This document shows, piece after piece, positions 31,034 to 41,989 of a stretch of DNA of 64,000 nucleotides. The notes under the pieces were generated by a model, which saw only the letters and a list, made by a program, of their open reading frames with translations, did no database searches and was not told where the DNA came from. Every line of letters begins with the position of its first letter. The stretch's first letter is position 1. Made by a program: the position numbers and the translations under genes. Source of the DNA: Acidovorax sp. A1169 (lineage in GTDB: Bacteria > Pseudomonadota > Gammaproteobacteria > Burkholderiales > Burkholderiaceae_C); contig NZ_JAUZDX010000006.1 in assembly GCF_030704685.1 (NCBI RefSeq), forward strand, positions 248,001 through 312,000, written 5' to 3'.

Positions 31034-34000
31034 ATGGCCACAGAGAGCAGTCCCGCGCGCAATGGTGCGCAATCTGGCGCCTGGCTGCCTGGCTGGGCAG
31101 TGCCATTGGCCTTTGCGGCCTTTGTGGCTGGCGTCATTGCGCTGGGGATTGCCCTGCATTTGCAGGGCCAGCGGAATGCCGAACAGATTGCATCCGAGAC
31201 GCTGCGGGTCACTTCCGAACTGTCGGCCCACTCGCTGGACACCTGGCTCACGGAGCGTTCTGGCGATGCCGAGGCCATCGGCTCCAATCCCCTGCTGGTC
31301 AAGGCACTCGACCACTGGTGGCAGGGCGAGGCGCAGCGCGCCGAGTACACCCCCTTCATCCAGCAGCATCTCGAAGGCATCCGGCGCGTCTACGGCTACC
31401 GGAGCATTGCGGTCGTCGATGTCGGCACGGACAAGGCGGTGTTCAGCAGCGGAGCCCCTCTGGACGCGCAGCAACGCAGCCGCGTGGCGCAGGCTGGAAC
31501 GGGTGCCTACCCGCGGTGGATCGAACTGCCTGCGGAGAATGGCGCAGGGCTGCGCCTGGCCCTGGCGCGCAGCATTGCCGACAGCACCCGGGGAACGGGC
31601 CATGTGCTTTACATGGAAATGGACCTCCAGTGGCTGGTGGATACGTTGGCCAAGGCCAGGCTGCCGAACTGGGGTGGAGAGACCATTCTGGTGCACCGCG
31701 ATGCACGGGGCCTGCAGATCCTTGCACCGGCCAGCGGGCCCGGGCTGCAGCCCCTTCATGGGCCTGGGCCCGTGGTCGAGTACCTGCTGACAGAGCCCGG
31801 TGTTTCCGTGGTGCAGGGGCCCAACCGCCATGGCGTGGCGGTGATGGCGCGGCGCGAGAACGTCCTGCTGCCGTCGTGGATGGTGCTCAGCCTGATGCCC
31901 GAGAAGGCGGTGTATGCGGCGGTGCAAGCGCGCAGCAGTCTCCTGGTCCTCGGGGTGGCGGTTCTACTCCTCTTCGGCTCGCTGCTCTACGCAGCCTGGC
32001 GCCGCGGCGAACACCACCGCCACGCCGCGCGCGAGGCCGGGCTGCGCCGGCACTATGAGCAGGTGATGCGTGACTCGACCGATATCTTTTTCCTGACCGA
32101 CAACGACGGTACCATCCTCGACGTGAGCCAGGCGACGGTCGACGTGTATGGCTATCCGCGCGAGCAGCTCATCGGCATGAACGCCCAGCGTCTTCGGCCG
32201 CCCGATCAGGCCGCGCAGCAGGCAGCCATCCTGGAGGCCATGCAGCCTGGCGAGTCGCGCCACGTTCGCATCCCCCGGCTGCGCGCCGACGGCAGCACCT
32301 TCCTGCTGGAAGGCACGGTCGGCTGCTTCGAGTCGGAGGGCCAGCGCTACTATGTGGGCATAGGGCGCGACATCACGCGCCAAGCCCAGGTGGAAACGCA
32401 GCTGCGCGTGGCCGCGAGCTTCTTCAACCGCTCCGCTGCTGCCATCGTGGTCGGCGACCGTGACAAGCTCATCGTCTCGATCAATCCCCACCTCACGAAG
32501 ATCACGGGCTATACGCTCGAAGACCTGCGGGGGCAGCCCACGGTGATCCTCAATGCGGGGCTCGATCCTGCAGGGGTCGAGCGTGCGCGCGCCATCCTCA
32601 AGGCCGAGGATTTCTGGGAGGGCGAGATGAACATCCGCCGAAAGGACGGTACGGTCTTCCCGGCGCGCCTGCTGGTCTGTGCGCACCGCGGTGCCGACGG
32701 CCAGGTGGAGCAGCACGTGGACCTGTTCACGGACCTGACCCGCCTCAAGCAGGCCGAAAGCCAGGCCGAGTACCTGGCGGTGCACGACCCCGTGACCAGG
32801 CTGCCCAATCGCGCCAGGCTCGAACAGGACCTGCCGCAGTACATCGCTGCGCTGAATGTCCAGGGTGTAGCGCCCCACAACAGCCTGTCGCTGGCCCTGG
32901 TCAATCTGGACCGGTTCAAGAGCGTCAACGAATCGTTTGGCTACGCGCAGGGCGATGTTTTCCTGGTCGAGGTGGCCGAGCGCCTGCGGGGGCTCAGCGC
33001 GGACCTCAAGGGCCTGTACCGCTATGGGGGCGATGAATTCATGCTGGTGCTGGCGGGCAACCCCGTCACCCATGCACTGCTGATCAGCCAGGTGCGTGCG
33101 CTGCTGGCACCACCCATCCGCCTGGGCGCGCAGGAGCACCCGGTGTCCCCCACCGCCAGCATTGGCATTGCGAGCAGCCCCGAGCATGCGCGCACCGCAG
33201 AGGAGCTGCTGCACAACGTCGAAGCCGCCATGCGCATCGCCAAGGCCCAGGGGCGCAACACCTGGCGCCTGTATGCGCCCGAGATGAACGCCTCGGCCTA
33301 CGATGACATGCTGCTCGCGGTGGACCTGCGCCAGGCCATCGATGTGGGTGACCTCGAGCTGCACCTGCAGCCCCAGTTCACGCTGTCGCATGGCCAGCCC
33401 GTGGGCATGGAGGCCTTGCTGCGCTGGACGCACCGGACGCGGGGCCCGGTGTCCCCGGCGCGCTTCATTCCGATTGCCGAATCCTCGGGGATGATCGCGG
33501 AAATCGGCACCTGGGTGCTGCGCGAGGCGGCACGCATCTGGTCCGGCTGGCGCGGCGAGGGGCTGGTGCCCCTGCCGATTGCGGTGAACCTCTCGGCGGT
33601 GCAGTTCCAGGCGCCTGACTTCCTGCACGAGGTGGGCCGTGTCCTGTCGGAGTTCGACCTGCCTGCCGGCGCACTGGAGATGGAGTTGACGGAAGGCACG
33701 CTGATGGCCAACACGGATGCTGCGGTGGACATCCTGCGCCAGTTGGTGGGCAAGGGCATCCAGATCGCCATCGACGACTTCGGCACGGGTTACTCCAGCC
33801 TGAGCTACCTGCGCCGCTTTCCGGTGAGCAAGCTCAAGATCGACCGCTCCTTCATCCTGGACCTGGGCAGGCACGGCAACGAGGAAGCCGAGGCCATCGC
33901 CTCGGCCGTCATCGCCATGGCCAAGAGCCTGAAGCTGCGCGTGATCGCCGAAGGCGTGGAAACCCCCGAGCAGCGCGATTTCCTCAAGGACCATGGCTGC

Positions 34001-34108
34001 GACGAGGTGCAGGGCTATCTGTATGCCCGGCCGATGCCCGTGGAGGCTGCGACGGCGCTGCTCGTGCAGCGCACAAGCCCCACCGAAACGCAAGGCAACT
34101 TCGCCTGA
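31034..34108 (+). CDS. PAS-GGDEF-EAL cyclic-di-GMP protein with N-terminal membrane sensor
   Basis: A 1024-residue inner-membrane protein. TM1 about residues 21-42, a periplasmic sensor of about 255 residues, TM2 about 302-323, two PAS domains (about 340-455 and 465-575), GGDEF domain with intact GGDEF at 665-669, and an EAL domain with E793-A-L plus DDFGTGYSSLSYLRRFPVSK and AEGVETPEQRDFL. Both catalytic motifs look complete, so it could make and break cyclic-di-GMP, but many such tandem proteins act as EAL phosphodiesterases with a regulatory GGDEF. The ATG at 31034 (MATESSPARN) has GAGGGG upstream and is preferred over an in-frame Met 69 bases earlier. Likely controls motility or adhesion in response to an external ligand. 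Confidence 0.92.
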   Translation: MATESSPARNGAQSGAWLPGWAVPLAFAAFVAGVIALGIALHLQGQRNAEQIASETLRVTSELSAHSLDTWLTERSGDAEAIGSNPLLVKALDHWWQGEAQRAEYTPFIQQHLEGIRRVYGYRSIAVVDVGTDKAVFSSGAPLDAQQRSRVAQAGTGAYPRWIELPAENGAGLRLALARSIADSTRGTGHVLYMEMDLQWLVDTLAKARLPNWGGETILVHRDARGLQILAPASGPGLQPLHGPGPVVEYLLTEPGVSVVQGPNRHGVAVMARRENVLLPSWMVLSLMPEKAVYAAVQARSSLLVLGVAVLLLFGSLLYAAWRRGEHHRHAAREAGLRRHYEQVMRDSTDIFFLTDNDGTILDVSQATVDVYGYPREQLIGMNAQRLRPPDQAAQQAAILEAMQPGESRHVRIPRLRADGSTFLLEGTVGCFESEGQRYYVGIGRDITRQAQVETQLRVAASFFNRSAAAIVVGDRDKLIVSINPHLTKITGYTLEDLRGQPTVILNAGLDPAGVERARAILKAEDFWEGEMNIRRKDGTVFPARLLVCAHRGADGQVEQHVDLFTDLTRLKQAESQAEYLAVHDPVTRLPNRARLEQDLPQYIAALNVQGVAPHNSLSLALVNLDRFKSVNESFGYAQGDVFLVEVAERLRGLSADLKGLYRYGGDEFMLVLAGNPVTHALLISQVRALLAPPIRLGAQEHPVSPTASIGIASSPEHARTAEELLHNVEAAMRIAKAQGRNTWRLYAPEMNASAYDDMLLAVDLRQAIDVGDLELHLQPQFTLSHGQPVGMEALLRWTHRTRGPVSPARFIPIAESSGMIAEIGTWVLREAARIWSGWRGEGLVPLPIAVNLSAVQFQAPDFLHEVGRVLSEFDLPAGALEMELTEGTLMANTDAAVDILRQLVGKGIQIAIDDFGTGYSSLSYLRRFPVSKLKIDRSFILDLGRHGNEEAEAIASAVIAMAKSLKLRVIAEGVETPEQRDFLKDHGCDEVQGYLYARPMPVEAATALLVQRTSPTETQGNFA

Positions 34109-34126
34109 TACGGCTTTGCCTTCAAC

Positions 34127-34354
34127 CGGCTAACGTCGTTGGTTCGCCTTGCCGTGCTACAGCACTGTCTGCGGCTCCCGCCTAGTGTTCTGTCCCGCAA
34201 ATAGATGCCAAAAATAAAACCGATGGATTTCGCGCCAGGGCAAGGCGCAAACCGCAGCGATAGCCGTAGCTATCGCGAGGATTTGCAACGCGGCCCTGGC
34301 GTGAATGACGCGGTTTTATTGGCATTTATTTGCGGGACAGGACACTAGTTATCC
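34127..34354 (+). repeat. Dispersed 66-bp repeat, copy B, interrupted by a hairpin element
   Basis: 34127-34185 and 34349-34354 together reproduce copy A at 8865-8930 (complement): CGGCTAACGTCGTTGG... up to CCGCCTAG, then TTATCC. Between them sits the 159-bp element with a second CTAG. Comparing the two copies gives the insertion point to the base. Confidence 0.85.
34186..34344. mobile_element. MITE-like hairpin element with CTAG target duplication
   Basis: A 159-bp non-coding palindrome flanked by CTAG at 34182-34185 and 34345-34348. The ends read TGTTCTGTCCCGCAAATAGA and, in complement, TGTCCTGTCCCGCAAATAAA; pairing continues through GATGCCAA/TTGGCAT, CGCCAGGGC and the centre GCGATAGCCGTAGCTATCGC, so the whole element can fold as one hairpin. 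It has no transposase, so it would be moved in trans. A 4-bp CTAG duplication fits the YTAR target of the IS5 group, which is inference. Confidence 0.85.
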
Positions 34355-34394
34355 AATTGAATGCAAATCCGTATGAGCGCTGCCTCAGCCTGGC

Positions 34395-35138
34395 TCAGCC
34401 CGGTGGCAGGGCGATGCAGCGACCCTGCGGGCCTTCCGGGCCATTGCTCACGCCAAGCAACAGCACCCGCTGCAGCTGCGGCAGGTAGCGGATGGCCGTC
34501 TGCGGCGCGCTGTACCCGGCCGAGTCCTGCAGCGCTTCGTCCATGCGCCAATGGCGGCCCGAGGACAGGTGCTCGATGGTAAGCGTGCGCACGCCGGTGT
34601 AGAAGGTGCTGGTGATCTGCCCTTCGGTACCGAAGAAGCCGCCGCCCGTGCGCGCTGTGCGCCGGGTTCCCAGGAACGCGGTGCCCAAGCCCAAGCGCTG
34701 GTCGCGGCTGGTGCAGCTGCCCTCGAACGCTGCGGCGCAGTGCAGGGGCAGGGCGTTCTGCTGCGCGGTGACGGGCTGCACGGCCGGCTGCTTGACCTCG
34801 TCGAGTGCCACGGGCACCAGGCGGGCGCAGTCGGCATCGGGCTCCACGCGCCAGGCACCGGCACCGGGCAGGTCGGCTATGCCGTAGCGCGGCACGCCCA
34901 GGCCCACCGCCAGGTAGTACGTCGGTCCGGCGACATCCTGGCGCAGCAGCAACAGGGGCGGCTGGGTGCTCGACAGGGGCGAGAGCGTGCCCGACGGGAC
35001 TTGCACTGCCAGGGGTTGTGCATCCAGCGTGCCGTTGCCCGGTGCGAAGCCGCTGGCAACGGCATGGGTGCCAGCCTGGCAAACCAATGCCGCACACCAC
35101 CATGCTGCCATCGAACGACTGGACATGCCCGTGTGCAT
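34395..35138 (-). CDS. Secreted protein of unknown function
   Basis: A 247-residue protein with a likely signal peptide (MAAWWCAALVCQAGTHAVAS). No family is recognised. The mature part has few Cys (in DADCARLV, LPLHCAAAFEGSC and GRCIALPPG), two Gly-rich stretches and predicted beta-rich segments such as TSTFYTGVRTLTIEHLSSG. Start codon uncertain: ATG at 35138 (9 bases after the preceding gene's stop) is preferred; ATG at 35126 is an alternative. Co-oriented with the AhpD-like gene and probably co-transcribed. Confidence 0.65.
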   Translation of the reverse strand: MHTGMSSRSMAAWWCAALVCQAGTHAVASGFAPGNGTLDAQPLAVQVPSGTLSPLSSTQPPLLLLRQDVAGPTYYLAVGLGVPRYGIADLPGAGAWRVEPDADCARLVPVALDEVKQPAVQPVTAQQNALPLHCAAAFEGSCTSRDQRLGLGTAFLGTRRTARTGGGFFGTEGQITSTFYTGVRTLTIEHLSSGRHWRMDEALQDSAGYSAPQTAIRYLPQLQRVLLLGVSNGPEGPQGRCIALPPG

Positions 35139-35146
35139 GGAGTGCT

Positions 35147-35728
35147 TCAAGCCGAGGGTTTTGCCTTGGGCACGCGGCCCATAAGGTAGAACTCGGGGTT
35201 GGGCTGCATGCCGGCAAAGCTGGCCATGCGGTTGCTCAGCCCGAAGAAGGCGGTGATGGCCGCAATGTCCCAGATGTCCTCGTCGTCGAAGCCATGCGCG
35301 TGCAGGGCGGTGAAGTCGGCATCTTCGATGGCGTGCGACTGCTCGCAGACCTTCATGGCAAAGTCGAGCATGGCGCGCTGGCGCGGGCTGATGTCGGCCT
35401 TGCGGTAGTTCACCGCCACCTGGTCGGCCACGAGCGGCTTCTTCTCATAGATGCGCAGGATGGCGCCATGCGCCACCACGCAGTACAGGCACTGGTTGGC
35501 CGCGCTGGTGGTGGTGACGATCATCTCGCGCTCGCCCTTGGTCAGGCTGCCTTCCTCCTTGAGCATCAACGCGTCGTGGTAGGCGAAGAAAGCGCGCCAC
35601 TCGGCCGGGCGCCGGGCAAAGCCCAGGAATACGTTGGGCACGAAGCCGGCTTTCTCCTGCACTTCGAGGATGCGGGCGCGGATGTCCTCGGGCAGGCTGT
35701 CGAGCGATGGGGCGGGGTAGCGGGTCAC
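35147..35728 (-). CDS. Peroxidase-related / AhpD-like (carboxymuconolactone decarboxylase fold) protein
   Basis: A 193-residue all-helical protein of the AhpD/CMD superfamily, of the uncharacterised peroxidase-related type. The redox CxxC motif is CLYC (about residues 80-83) in NQCLYCVVAHGAI, followed by the His of the proton relay. Start is taken as GTG at 35728 because AGGAG lies 6 bases upstream; an in-frame ATG at 35758 would add 10 residues but lacks this. AhpD-like proteins use the two Cys in peroxide or thiol redox reactions. Partner unknown. Confidence 0.85.
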   Translation of the reverse strand: MTRYPAPSLDSLPEDIRARILEVQEKAGFVPNVFLGFARRPAEWRAFFAYHDALMLKEEGSLTKGEREMIVTTTSAANQCLYCVVAHGAILRIYEKKPLVADQVAVNYRKADISPRQRAMLDFAMKVCEQSHAIEDADFTALHAHGFDDEDIWDIAAITAFFGLSNRMASFAGMQPNPEFYLMGRVPKAKPSA

Positions 35729-35771
35729 GTCGGTCTCCTTGTTTTTTCTGATGGGCACCAGTATCGGGGAT

Positions 35772-36554
35772 TCAAGGATGCCAATGGGTGGCGCGTACCG
35801 GACTGTGCGAGGGCGCTGCGGTGTTGCCCGCTAGCGCATAGGACAGCTGCGTGGCGGCTGCCATCACGGTCTGCGCGAGGGCTTCGAGCTTTTCTGCCGG
35901 CAGGCGCGAAGCCGGGCCCGAGATGCACACCGAGCCCATCAGCCGCCAGTGCATGCCGAACACCGGCGCCGACACTGTCGCCACGCCCTGTTCGCGCTCG
36001 CCAATGGACCAGTGGTAGCCCTTCTGGCGGATGGCTTCGTAGGCCTTGCCCGGCTCGCCCGAGAAGGCCAGGATCACGCGCCCCGGCGAGCCCTTGTCCA
36101 GCGGCAGGCCCTCGCCCATGCGCGCATGGTGGCGCAGCGCCTGCGGGCCCTCCACGCGCACGAGGCAGGTGCGCACCTGGCCTTCGCGCACATAGAAGGC
36201 GGCGCTCTCGCCCGTGGCATGGGTGAGCTCGCGCAGCGCCGGCTCCAGCACGTTCTGCACGTCAAAGCCCGCCTGGTAGCGCGCGCCCAGCCAGCCTGCG
36301 GCAGGGCCCAGGCGCCAGTCGCCATCTTCGCGTTGCACCATGAAGCCCGATTGCGCCAGCGTGCGCGCCAGGCGCAGCACCGTGGTCTTGTGCAGGCCGC
36401 AGCGCCGGCTCAGCTCGGCCAGGGGCAGGCTCGATTCGCCCAGCGCAAACGCCTCCAGCACCTGCAGCGCGCGGGTGACGGCGATGACACCGCTGGTGGT
36501 ATCGGCGGCCGGCGATGCGGCAGGGGCCGAGGGCTTTTCAGGGGTGTTGCTCAT
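35772..36554 (-). CDS. IclR family transcriptional regulator
   Basis: A 260-residue IclR-type regulator. Winged helix-turn-helix at about residues 22-85 (RALQVLEAFALGESSLPLAE, then RRCGLHKTTVLRLARTL), effector domain from about 105 with ALRHHARMGEGLPLDKGSPG and FGMHWRLMGSVCISGPA. Divergent from the Bug receptor gene across 121 bases containing a dyad, so it very likely controls that operon. No strong ribosome site precedes the ATG at 36554. Confidence 0.93.
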   Translation of the reverse strand: MSNTPEKPSAPAASPAADTTSGVIAVTRALQVLEAFALGESSLPLAELSRRCGLHKTTVLRLARTLAQSGFMVQREDGDWRLGPAAGWLGARYQAGFDVQNVLEPALRELTHATGESAAFYVREGQVRTCLVRVEGPQALRHHARMGEGLPLDKGSPGRVILAFSGEPGKAYEAIRQKGYHWSIGEREQGVATVSAPVFGMHWRLMGSVCISGPASRLPAEKLEALAQTVMAAATQLSYALAGNTAAPSHSPVRATHWHP

Positions 36555-36563
36555 GGCGCAATT

Positions 36564-36602
36564 CGTTTCATGGTGTGCAACTCCATTGTATGGGTTGAAA
36601 CG
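36564..36602. promoter_or_regulatory. Candidate IclR operator, divergent promoter
   Basis: CGTTTCA at 36564-36570 and TGAAACG at 36596-36602 form an inverted repeat with a 25-base spacer in the AT-richer part of the intergenic region. IclR-type sites often contain GTTTC/GAAAC half sites. Spacing is wide, so the assignment is tentative. Confidence 0.4.
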
Positions 36603-36675
36603 TCTGCGTAAAGTCGCACCCACGGCGCCGGGCTTGCAGGCCGGCGTGACGAACCACCACAACGGAGACAAATCC

Positions 36676-37683
36676 ATGCCAGTGCTTCCATCGCTTTCGC
36701 GTTCCGCCGGTGCACACCTGTGCGCTGCCTTCCTCGGGCTCGCCGCCGCTGCCATGCCGGCCGGCACGGTTTTCGCGCAGGCCGCCTACCCCAGCAAGCC
36801 GATCCGCCTGATCGTGCCCTTCCCGCCCGGCGGCGGCACAGACATGATCGCCCGCACCGTGGCCCAGAAGCTCACCGACCAGAACAAGTGGAACGTGATC
36901 GTGGACAACCGACCCGGTGCGGGCGGCAACCTGGGCGTGGACGCCGCCGCCAAGTCCGCACCCGACGGCTACACGCTGGTCATGGGCCAGACCAGCAACC
37001 TGGCCATCAACCCCACGCTGTATCCCAAGCTGCCCTACGACCCGCTCAAGGACCTGGTGCCCGTGGCACTGGTGTCGTCCTCGCCCATCGTGATCGCCGC
37101 GCCCGTCAATTCGCCCTACAAGACCTTTGCCGACGCGGTGGCCGCTGCCAAGGGCAAGCCCGATGCGCTCACCCTGGGTTACTCGGGCAACGGCACCGTG
37201 GCCCACCTGTCGGGCGAGCTGGCCGAAAACGCCGCCGGCATTCAACTGCGCCACATCCCCTACAAGGGCGCGGCCCAGGCCATGACCGACCTGGTGGGCG
37301 GGCAGATCGACCTGTACATGTCCTCCGTGCCCACGCTGCTGGGCCAGGTGCGCAACGGCAAGCTCAAGGTCATCGCCATCACCTCGGCCAAGCGCGCCAG
37401 CCAGCTGCCCGACGTGCCCACGCTGGCCGAGTCGGGCTACAAGGGCTTCGACGCTGTGACCTGGTTCGGCATCCTTGCGCCCGCCGGCACGCCCGCATCC
37501 ATCGTGGCCCAGCTCAACAAGGCCATCAACCAGGCCCTGCAGCAACCCGACGTGGCCGACAAGCTGCGCAGCGAAGGCGGCGATGTGATGGGCGGCACGT
37601 CCGAACAGTTCGGCCACTTGTTGCGCACCGAGGTGCCGCGCTGGGGAAAGATCGTCAAGGACTCGGGCGCAAGCCTCGACTAG
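36676..37683 (+). CDS. Bug-family (TctC-like) periplasmic solute receptor
   Basis: A 335-residue extracytoplasmic receptor of the Bug/TctC family, abundant in Burkholderiales. Sec signal up to AMPAGTVFAQ (about residue 35). The family start AYPSKPIRLIVPFPPGGGTD and DNRPGAGGNLGVDAAAKS are intact, as is RHIPYKGAAQAMTDLVGGQ. CGGAGA precedes the ATG. No tctAB permease genes are in the window, so it would need a permease elsewhere or act as a sensor. Probably binds a carboxylate degraded by the two downstream enzymes. Confidence 0.94.
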   Translation: MPVLPSLSRSAGAHLCAAFLGLAAAAMPAGTVFAQAAYPSKPIRLIVPFPPGGGTDMIARTVAQKLTDQNKWNVIVDNRPGAGGNLGVDAAAKSAPDGYTLVMGQTSNLAINPTLYPKLPYDPLKDLVPVALVSSSPIVIAAPVNSPYKTFADAVAAAKGKPDALTLGYSGNGTVAHLSGELAENAAGIQLRHIPYKGAAQAMTDLVGGQIDLYMSSVPTLLGQVRNGKLKVIAITSAKRASQLPDVPTLAESGYKGFDAVTWFGILAPAGTPASIVAQLNKAINQALQQPDVADKLRSEGGDVMGGTSEQFGHLLRTEVPRWGKIVKDSGASLD

Positions 37684-37865
37684 TCTGTAGGACTCGATAG
37701 CCGCAGGGGCCTTGCGACCAACGCGTTGCCCTGCCCAATTTCCATCCGTATTACCTGCAGCCGCTTCAAGTCAGCGGTCGCGCTGCGGCATGGGCATGTC
37801 CCAGCCACCGCCGGCGCTGCCGCACCGGTTTCACCGCTTTCCGTGCTCTCTACAAGGAATCCACC

Positions 37866-38552
37866 ATGGGCCAGCTTCCAGAAATCATCCGTGACATAGA
37901 ACGCGTCAGCGCCCAGGTCGTCCAGAAAGCCGCCACCTTCCAGGCGGCCATCCTCGCCGACGTGGCCGGCCGGCGCGGCACCATGCACGCCCGCGTGGCC
38001 CCGGTCCACCAGGACATGCAGGTGGCAGGCCCAGCCTTCACCGTCGAGGTGCGCCCTGGCGACAACCTCATGATCCACGCCGCGATTGCCCTGGCCCAGC
38101 CGGGCGACGTGCTGGTGATCGACGGCAAGGGCGACCAGACGGCGGCCTTGATGGGAACGCTGATGCTCAGCGCCTGCAAGAAGCTGGGGCTGGCCGGCGT
38201 GGTCGTCGACGGCGCGATCCGTGACAAGCTCGAACTGCTGGACCTGGGCTTTCCGGTGTTCAGCGCGGGCTTCAACCCCGCCGGCCCCACCAAGTACGTG
38301 CCCGGCCGCATCAACCACCCGATCTCGGCTGGCGGCGCCATGGTCCACCCGGGCGACCTGGTCGTGGGGGATGCCGACGGCGTGGTGGTGATCGAGCGCG
38401 CCAAGGCACCCGCGATGATGGCCCTGGCCGAAAGGAAGGTGGCCGACGAGGCCGCGCGCATCGAGGCCATTGCCCGCGGCGACACGGCATCGAAGTGGCT
38501 GCCCGCCGCCTTGCGCGCGGCCGGTGTGCTCAAGGAAGGGGAATCGCTGTGA
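37866..38552 (+). CDS. RraA-like aldolase (4-carboxy-4-hydroxy-2-oxoadipate / HMG aldolase family)
   Basis: A 228-residue RraA-fold protein. The family contains metal-dependent class II pyruvate aldolases cleaving 4-hydroxy-4-methyl-2-oxoglutarate or 4-carboxy-4-hydroxy-2-oxoadipate, often with oxaloacetate decarboxylase activity. Visible motifs: AGPAFTVEVRPGDNLMIHAA, VIDGKGDQTAALMG (metal/substrate loop) and GVVVDGAIRDKLEL with the conserved Asp and Arg. Its TGA overlaps the GTG of the dehydrogenase gene. Operon with the Bug receptor under a likely IclR control. Confidence 0.88.
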   Translation: MGQLPEIIRDIERVSAQVVQKAATFQAAILADVAGRRGTMHARVAPVHQDMQVAGPAFTVEVRPGDNLMIHAAIALAQPGDVLVIDGKGDQTAALMGTLMLSACKKLGLAGVVVDGAIRDKLELLDLGFPVFSAGFNPAGPTKYVPGRINHPISAGGAMVHPGDLVVGDADGVVVIERAKAPAMMALAERKVADEAARIEAIARGDTASKWLPAALRAAGVLKEGESL

Positions 38553-39481
38553 GCCGCCCGAGCATCATCGTGACGGGCGCCGACCTGGCCGGGGAGGCCC
38601 TGGCACTGCTCGACGACTTCGAGATCGGCTATGCCGGCAAGGCCCCCACTGAGGACGACCTGGTGGCCCTGTGCCGCACCCACGACCCCGTAGCCATCAT
38701 CGTGCGCTACGGCAAGGTCGGCGCGGCGGTGATGGATGCGGCGCCCTCGCTCAAGGTCATCTCCAAGCACGGCAGTGGCACCGACACCATCGACAAGGTG
38801 GCGGCAAAGGCGCGCGGCATCGAGGTGGTGGCCGCCGTAGGCGCCAACGCCGCAGCGGTGGCCGAGCAGGCCCTGGCACTGCTGCTGGCCTGCGCCAAGT
38901 CGGTGGTGGCGCTCGATGCCCGCATGCATGCCGGCTACTGGGACAAGGCCACGCACAAGAGCCTGGAGCTCGGTGGCCGCACGGTGGGCGTGGTCGGCCT
39001 GGGCGCCATCGGCCTGCGCTTTGCGAAGATGGCCGACGCGCTGGGCATGCGGGTGCTCGGCTTCGACCCGTTCGCGAAGAACCTGCCGGCGTATATCGAG
39101 AGCGTGGACCTGGCCACCATCTGGCGCGAGTCCGACGCCATCTCGCTGCACTGCCCTCTGACCGACGAGAACCGGGGCATGCTCAGCGCGGCGACGCTGG
39201 CGCAGTGCAGGCGCGGCGTGATCGTGGTGAATACCGCACGCGGCGGCCTCATCGACGAGCCGGCCCTGCTGGCGGCCGTGCGCAGCCGCCAGGTGATGGC
39301 CGCGGGGCTGGACAGCTTTGCGGTGGAGCCCATGGCCGCCGGCCACGCCTTCCAGGGCGAGGCGAATTTCATCCTCTCGCCGCACATCGGCGGCGTGACC
39401 AGCGATGCCTACGTGAACATGGGCGTGGGCGCGGCCAGGAACCTGCTCGCCTTGCTGGCGCGCCAGCCGGCCAAGACCTGA
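38549..39481 (+). CDS. D-isomer 2-hydroxyacid dehydrogenase family protein
   Basis: A 310-residue NAD-dependent dehydrogenase of the D-2-hydroxyacid / phosphoglycerate dehydrogenase family. Nucleotide motif VGVVGLGAIGLRFAKMADAL about residues 146-165; catalytic R231 in NTARGGLIDE; the His in LSPHIGG. Start codon is GTG at 38549, overlapping the aldolase stop by 4 bases, with GGAAGGGG as ribosome site. It would interconvert a 2-oxo acid and its D-hydroxy acid next to the aldolase. Confidence 0.92.
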   Translation: MSRPSIIVTGADLAGEALALLDDFEIGYAGKAPTEDDLVALCRTHDPVAIIVRYGKVGAAVMDAAPSLKVISKHGSGTDTIDKVAAKARGIEVVAAVGANAAAVAEQALALLLACAKSVVALDARMHAGYWDKATHKSLELGGRTVGVVGLGAIGLRFAKMADALGMRVLGFDPFAKNLPAYIESVDLATIWRESDAISLHCPLTDENRGMLSAATLAQCRRGVIVVNTARGGLIDEPALLAAVRSRQVMAAGLDSFAVEPMAAGHAFQGEANFILSPHIGGVTSDAYVNMGVGAARNLLALLARQPAKT

Positions 39482-39562
39482 GTCCAGGGCTGCAGCTGGT
39501 CCAGAGAGGCTGCAGGGATGAGTCGGCTTAGCACGCGAAAACTCAATGGCTTTGGTGTTTCG

Positions 39563-39600
39563 ATAAATATTGGCTATCGACAAAATTCAATCGATTCAAT
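39563..39600 (+). promoter_or_regulatory. Candidate OxyR-binding region upstream of katG
   Basis: ATAAATATTGGCTAT (39563-39577) fits the OxyR half-element ATAGNTNNNANCTAT at most fixed positions. Seven bases later a weaker second element (ATTCAATCGATTCAAT) follows, the spacing expected for a tetramer site. It ends about 70 bases before the katG start. KatG is a classic OxyR target. Confidence 0.5.
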
Positions 39601-39625
39601 TTACGCGCCATGGATTGCTTCCTAA

Positions 39626-41875
<2,250 letters not shown>

Positions 41876-41883
41876 GCAAGCTG

Positions 41884-41931
41884 ACAACGCCACCGTCCTT
41901 TCCCTTCGCGGGGCAGGGCCGGTGGCGTTGT
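41884..41931 (+). terminator. Hairpin terminator after katG
   Basis: ACAACGCCACCG at 41884 pairs with CGGTGGCGTTGT ending at 41931, with further pairing of TTTCCC and GGGGCAGGG inside. No T-run follows directly, so the strength is uncertain. Confidence 0.55.
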
Positions 41932-41989
41932 GCTGCCCGCAGGGGCGGGCCGGCTAACATGGCGGCCCCAACCGTATTGGAGTGCCCGC

